This document shows, in pieces, positions 59,429 to 64,000 of a DNA stretch of 64,000 nt (position 1 is its first letter; every line of letters begins with the position of its first letter). The DNA is from Sarcocystis neurona. Taxonomy: Eukaryota > Apicomplexa > Conoidasida > Eucoccidiorida > Sarcocystidae. The DNA is taken from contig KL647293.1 of the NCBI GenBank assembly GCA_000727475.1, positions 2,058,588 through 2,122,587 of the forward strand, read 5' to 3'. The notes beneath the pieces are model-generated. The model was given only the letters and a program-made list of their open reading frames with translations. It was not told the origin of the DNA and ran no database searches. The position numbers and the translations under genes were made by a program.

Positions 59429-59990
59429 CTAGGCAAGCGGTAGACACTCCTGCATGCTAGTGGTATGCCGAGGGGAATTCCCCTGCATTGCGACTTTAAC
59501 CGGCGTTTCTCCCAACTGCTTACTTTGGCATACAGCATCTGTGTGCGTATTCTGGGGTGTCTCTACCTGATTGCTGAGACTGGATTTATCCTCTGACGCA
59601 TGGATGTGTAGACAATATATATAGAGATACCTGGAGAGACAGGCGCACACGACTCTTCTCCCACTTCTAATACGCGTCCCGTGCGTCCGTATGTGTGCGT
59701 GAATTGCAAGACGACACCGGCCGAGGTTAAGTGCTTTAATCGATTTAGCTTAGTGCGCTGGCGAGAACGTCTTTCTTGACAACTTACCGCGAAAAGCTGT
59801 TGCAGTATGTATGCAAATGCGATTTGTCAGACGTGCCTGTATTAGCGGGCCTGTGTAAAAATTCTGCGGTGCAAGCTGCTCACGAACACTTTAGTATTCA
59901 TGCACTCTCACGAGCTCCTATTGGTGTAGACTTGCTGCTCACTATGTAGTCTAAAAACGGCCTTGATCTATCTCCTCCTACTTGGTAAAC
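59429..59990 (-). CDS. Uncharacterised gene, last three exons
   Basis: Exons chain in phase on good sites: 59990-59943 (16 codons, ending FLDYI, donor ATA|GTGAGC), 59863-59788 (acceptor TTGCACCGCAG, NFYTGPLIQARLTNRI onward, donor GCG|GTAAGT, phase 1) and 59592-59429 (acceptor CATGCGTCAG, phase 2 bases, then DKSSLSNQVETPQNTHTDAV to a stop). Introns are 79 and 195 bases. The first exon may extend to about 60.05 kb, since the same frame stays open and natural through YLPFLSRKV. The encoded end is hydrophilic and Gln/Thr/Ser-rich. No family recognised. It would be divergent from the Ala-rich frame at 60251, sharing about 250 bases of upstream DNA. Confidence 0.45.
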
Positions 59991-60250
59991 CTTGCGCGAT
60001 AAGAAGGGTAGATACGCACGTCTGCGCTGACCTCGCCTTGGCTGCTTCTCCTCTGCCCGTCACTTGTCACGTGTTCTTCGGTTGCCTTTCGTTTTATTAC
60101 TGCAAGGCAACTCTCCCACGTTGCTTGTGTCCATGCATTCCATCACCTCTGCGGCCCAGTCTTTCTGCCGTCTCCCCATGAGTCAGTCTTCTCTTCTACA
60201 CCACCTGCGACGTCAAGCAGCCTTAACAGGGAAGCAGCGGCTTTGTAAGG

Positions 60251-62038
60251 ATGCGTGCAAATCAGCAAATACATCACACACCGGGGGTTATACCCCCCTG
60301 CAATCAAGACAGGCGCCTGCCTGCCGCAGCACTAGCAGAGATCGCAGCAGGAGGAGCCCGTGCAGCAGGAGCACCAACAGCAGTAGCAACAACAGCAGTA
60401 GCAGCAACGTTGCGGACTAGCTCGAGAGGAGTACCAGCACTGACTTTAACGGCAGCAGCTGCAGTAATGCGGTTAGCAGCGGCAACGCCAGGGCCACCGC
60501 CGACCTCAGCAGTCATCACAGCCGCAGCAGAAAGCAGATGGGGTGCAGCAGCCGTCCTTGCAAAAGCAGTGGCAGAGCGTGCTCCAGCAGTAACATTAGA
60601 GGAGGCAGGACTACCCGGAGCAGCACCAGCATCACCAGCAAGCTCGAGGGTTAGAGGGGTCGGAGCAGCAGCAGCTCTTGCAGCAGCGGCAGCACTTGCA
60701 GCAACAGCATCAACAGCGGGACCCAGACCGGCAGCAAACTCTGTTGGGCAACGGTTTAGTTTCCTTACCTTGAAAGATACGTACTCGGCGAGCAGCAAGC
60801 CTAAGACCTGGGCGTCATGGCGCCGAGGTGCTGCTGTCGTGCAAGGTGGAAAGCAACGAGCCGCAGTAGCAGCGGGCAGAAGACATTTTTGCTTTGTCTT
60901 CTCTCCATCAGACACTTTCGAAGCACGAAGGAGAAGAAGTGCATTTGCTGGTAGTCATAACGTAGAACCGATCCACACGACGCGATTGCAGGACGGGACA
61001 GCAGCGCATCTGGAACTGCCATACAGCGTTCCTGCTGGGGCTCCCTGTGCTGCTGTGGGGCGACCCGCGCACGTCCACACGTCAGTCGCACCAGTAAAAC
61101 CAGCGGCTGCAGTTCAAGAAGCAGCAAGTACAGACACACCAGCAGCAGCAGCAGGAGACGCAGCCGCAGGAGGCACAGCAGCAGCAGCAGGAGATACGGA
61201 ACAACGGGCAAGAAGGGCAGATGCAGCACAAGCAGCAGGAACAGGAGCAACAGCAGCGCCGGCGCAGGTGGAGAAAGCCTCAGGACGTCTTACAGCAGAT
61301 GGATTCGTTCCTAAGCAGTCAGCTGTGGATGTGGCGACAGCAGCTGCCGCAGTAGCAGTGACCCCAGGAGCAGCATCACCAGCAGGAACAGCAGCAGGAG
61401 AAAGCGCGACGGCAGGGGAGAAAGCAGCAGGTGCGCAGGGAGGTGGGGAAGAAACGGGAGACGGAGCTAGCGATGAGGCGCACGCGCGGAGGGACAGTGA
61501 AGGCGAAGAAAAGACAGCAGCCGAAATCTTCGCAATGGCGTGGGAGGGTGTAGGCGGACAGAGGCGGAGGCAGAGCTCCGAGTTTTTACACACGTGCCAA
61601 GTAGGGTTTGAGGCAGTGGCAAAACGACTGAAGCAGCAGCTACAACAGGCAGCACATGAAGCCTGCCGCGGTTCGCCTTCTGTTGCTGCCGTAGCTCCGG
61701 TGCCGTCTTTCGTTTCTCCTGAAGCCGTCGAAAAGGGCGCTGCGGCTGCTGCGCAGCCCCGCTCTCATGCTGCTCCTTCTGTGCAGCGGTCTCCCGAAGC
61801 TACAGCACCACCGGCTGCTGCTGCTGTCACTGCAGCGTCGCATGTTGCTGTTGACAACACGGGATCTTCTGGTACCCGAGCAGCAGCAACATCGACGAAT
61901 GACCTGGATGAAGCGTCGGCGGAGAGTGCCGCAGTGGACGCGCCGTCAGTAACCTCGCTCATCCAGGTGCGCGGAGAGAAAAAGAGAGAGAGCAGAACAG
62001 CAAGACAAGCAGCAGCTCTACAGAAGTACCACGTATGA
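60251..62038 (+). CDS. Ala-rich protein, uncharacterised
   Basis: ATG at 60251 opens a 595-codon frame encoded largely by GCA/GCAGCA runs. The N-terminal half is almost all Ala/Thr/Pro/Val and could be a shadow; a strong minus-strand donor at about 60771 (TTCAAG|GTAAGG) argues that part of it might be. The C-terminal third looks real: an acidic linker (EGEEKTAAEIF), a helical stretch with QSSEFLHTCQVGFEAVAKRL and LKQQLQQAAHEA, then a charged end (EKKRESRTARQAAALQKYHV). The residues before the stop could be changed by a donor at ATCCAG|GTGCGC. No domain recognised. Ala runs of this kind occur in very many Eimeria proteins, so they say nothing about function. Confidence 0.45.
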   Translation: MRANQQIHHTPGVIPPCNQDRRLPAAALAEIAAGGARAAGAPTAVATTAVAATLRTSSRGVPALTLTAAAAVMRLAAATPGPPPTSAVITAAAESRWGAAAVLAKAVAERAPAVTLEEAGLPGAAPASPASSRVRGVGAAAALAAAAALAATASTAGPRPAANSVGQRFSFLTLKDTYSASSKPKTWASWRRGAAVVQGGKQRAAVAAGRRHFCFVFSPSDTFEARRRRSAFAGSHNVEPIHTTRLQDGTAAHLELPYSVPAGAPCAAVGRPAHVHTSVAPVKPAAAVQEAASTDTPAAAAGDAAAGGTAAAAGDTEQRARRADAAQAAGTGATAAPAQVEKASGRLTADGFVPKQSAVDVATAAAAVAVTPGAASPAGTAAGESATAGEKAAGAQGGGEETGDGASDEAHARRDSEGEEKTAAEIFAMAWEGVGGQRRRQSSEFLHTCQVGFEAVAKRLKQQLQQAAHEACRGSPSVAAVAPVPSFVSPEAVEKGAAAAAQPRSHAAPSVQRSPEATAPPAAAAVTAASHVAVDNTGSSGTRAAATSTNDLDEASAESAAVDAPSVTSLIQVRGEKKRESRTARQAAALQKYHV

Positions 62039-62656
62039 ACGAGATAGTTCACACGTGCGTGGCAACATAGGCCACAGCGGGCTTGTCGCTCGTGAACACA
62101 CCTGCTCTGCATGTTCCCATTTGCTGGTGTACGTACACCTCACTCCTACAAGTGAATTACTTTATCACTATATATATTTTCATCTCCTGTTGCCGACCGA
62201 GACGTCGGCATAGGTGTGTTGCTACGTTTTGCCGCCCGCGTGCTCGTAAGAAATATATTCGTGTGTGGAGGTGGTGGCTGCGGTCCTGTGTTTGTCTGCT
62301 TCTTTTTTCGAATATTTGCGTGTAGACCCGTTGTGGATGAAAGTTACGTAGACGTTCGTTCGTGGGTTCAGAATCCCCAGATGAGCGTATACATGCGCGT
62401 GCATATGTGTAGCTTGAGCAGCCTATCTGGTGAAAAGCCTTCCGCGTCAGTACATCATCCCACACGTGGAATAACTTGTGCTTCTGTATGTGTGCCTCCG
62501 TGCTTCGAGCTTCTGTCTCTCCTTTGGTAAAACCTTCTGGTCGAGCACTCGGGCAATCGTAGAGATGGGATAAGCCGTCTCCGTGGGAGACACGTGAGGT
62601 GTTGCATACAAGCGCACATGCACTAGCGACGGAAGCCGCACGCGTATAGACGCGCA

Positions 62657-63921
62657 CTACACAAACAAAGGAGCAGAAGAAGAAGCGCGGCGACCGGTGT
62701 GAAGTCCCTCTAGCCTGCGGCACCATGAGTGGACACGGGGGGTTGCTGCTGTAAGACAAGGACGTGTCTCGTGCACCACCGTTTTACGAACAGAAGCGAT
62801 AACCCGCTTCAGGTTGTTTTCTAGCAGTGAAAGTCTACGGCTATTCACTGCTGCTGCAGCCTCCCCTGCGCAGCAGAGTCCCGCAGCAGGATGCTGTTTG
62901 TCTGCAATCGTCTGACCTCTACACCACGTCAGAGCGAGCACCTCTCAAACCCTCTGAATACTGACGCATAGGCGTATACATATATGTGTGTAGTGTGGGA
63001 TGGGCATTCAGGTACACGACATACCTTTGTATGCAAAACACAGGTACACGGATGCATACATATATCTATTTGGTGTGGGATAGACACTGAGGTGTATGAC
63101 TCTGCGGCGTAACAACTATGCCCTACGCGTACATACACTTGTATATAGGCGAGGATGTGTGTGGACAGACTACGTGCGGAGAGCAGCGGACACACATAAA
63201 CATATAGATACCTCTCCGGCTGGCCTGTGCACGTGCTTGGCAGAATGCCGCGGAGCGTGGAATACAGGGTGGTGCACCGACGCACACGTAGATACAAATG
63301 GGTGCAGGGTGAGATCTCTGTGAAAGGTGTGTGTGTGGTGACGTACACCCTGGCTGTATACGACGCCTGTGCGCATGCATGGGTGACGTGTTGGCATGTC
63401 AGCCTTTCCTGCTGCCAACTCCCTCGTTTGTCTTTCTGGCTTTCACGGACTGCTCAGTTTTCCTCACTCACCGGTGAAAACACCAGCGTAGCTGACACGG
63501 ACACGGCATCAGGACCTTGGGTGCTTTGTCCCGTTGCTGGCTGCACACATGTGTCTGCAGGTTTTCCTTTTCCTGAGCGCTGCAGTTGTTCTTCTGCTCC
63601 TCTGTCTACGAAAGAGTCTGTCACTCCACAGAAAAGCGTCCTCTGTTCGCTGCTGAGAAAACGCCTCCGCGTGGTGTGTTTCTCTGTGTACACACAAATC
63701 CGCTCAGGCTGAACAGCAGAGTACAAGATTATATCCTACACGTCAGTCGCAGCCGCTCTGCAACACCGAACACAGGCCGTGGTGGAGACTGCAGCGCATA
63801 TCGGCGGCCACGCGAAAACCCTCTGTCTTACGACAGCGACACTGCAGCAGCTGGTACAGAGGAGCTGCTTCTCAGCACGCTGCAGAAGTGGAAGAAGTTC
63901 TGCCTGAGAAGCGCCGCACAT
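62657..63921 (-). CDS. Uncharacterised 193-residue protein, three exons
   Basis: A complete model in phase 0 throughout: exon 1 63921-63832 (ATG, 30 codons, donor GTC|GTAAGA), exon 2 63708-63472 (acceptor ACTCTGCTGTTCAG, 79 codons, donor CCG|GTGAGT), exon 3 62911-62657 (acceptor GTAGAGGTCAG, 84 codons and TAG). Introns are 123 and 560 bases, the second containing TG/TA repeats. Residues 1-30 form an amphipathic helix (AELLPLLQRAEKQLL) with a Cys-rich end. The middle is hydrophilic. The C-terminal exon has a charged helix (LSLLENNLKRVIASVRKTVV) and a basic Ser/Arg end. No membrane span and no family recognised. The start could be internal if more exons lie beyond the window. Confidence 0.55.
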
Positions 63922-64000
63922 TCTCTTTCTGTTCCGTCGCCCTTTTATTCGTGTGCTGCTTGTTCGCTTTCTCCTCTACTAAATTTTTCACGGGGTCCTT

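Noticed and set aside
1..64000. CRISPR array, tRNA/rRNA genes, telomeric repeat
   Set aside because: No regular spacer array, no convincing tRNA cloverleaf with a TTCGA-type B box outside coding sequence, and no TTTAGGG array were seen by eye. A tRNA scan could still find one.

Overview
The window is protist nuclear DNA and looks like an apicomplexan of the coccidian family Eimeriidae, most likely an Eimeria species. The evidence is long CAG/GCA-type trinucleotide runs inside coding sequence (giving Ala, Gln and Ser tracts), an ApiAP2 transcription factor, an apicoplast-type isoprenoid enzyme split into many short exons, GT-AG introns, and sparse genes separated by TA/CA/GT microsatellites. 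There are no bacterial operons, CRISPR arrays, recognisable tRNA or rRNA genes, or intact mobile elements. Most reading frames in the CAG-rich parts are shadows, because CAG runs keep several frames open on both strands.

Layout: 1-7.3 kb is repeat-rich and poorly resolved. It has a probable multi-exon minus-strand gene at 4.4-5.55 kb and a probable terminal plus-strand exon at 3.2-3.5 kb. 7.3-17.8 kb is a plus-strand block: an Ala/Ser-rich basic protein followed by a giant ApiAP2 protein with three AP2 domains. A splice joins the two in frame, so they may be one gene of about 3,270 residues. 18-22.8 kb holds short minus-strand exons of uncharacterised genes. 25.4-36.5 kb is the gene for 1-deoxy-D-xylulose 5-phosphate reductoisomerase (DXR, minus strand), rebuilt from eight splice-compatible exons with introns full of minisatellite, polypurine and TA/CA repeats. 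38.9-40.3 kb holds an ambiguous first exon that could be the DXR targeting leader or a separate gene.

From about 42.9 to 58.4 kb the character changes: CAG runs and microsatellites almost vanish. This stretch holds a spliced gene for a Lys/Glu-rich protein with two membrane segments (46.1-49.4 kb), an organellar ribosomal protein bL9 (52.7-53.8 kb), and long gene-poor DNA. This fits the alternation of repeat-rich and repeat-poor segments known from Eimeria chromosomes. From 58.4 kb repeats return, with two minus-strand terminal gene parts (58.2 and 59.4-60.0 kb), a large Ala-rich plus-strand frame (60.3-62.0 kb), and a complete-looking three-exon minus-strand gene (62.7-63.9 kb).

Functionally, DXR belongs to the apicoplast MEP pathway, bL9 to an organellar ribosome, and the AP2 protein to nuclear transcription control. 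Nothing shows that the genes act together. Exon boundaries were read by eye from GT/AG sites and phase; they are models, not transcript-supported structures.
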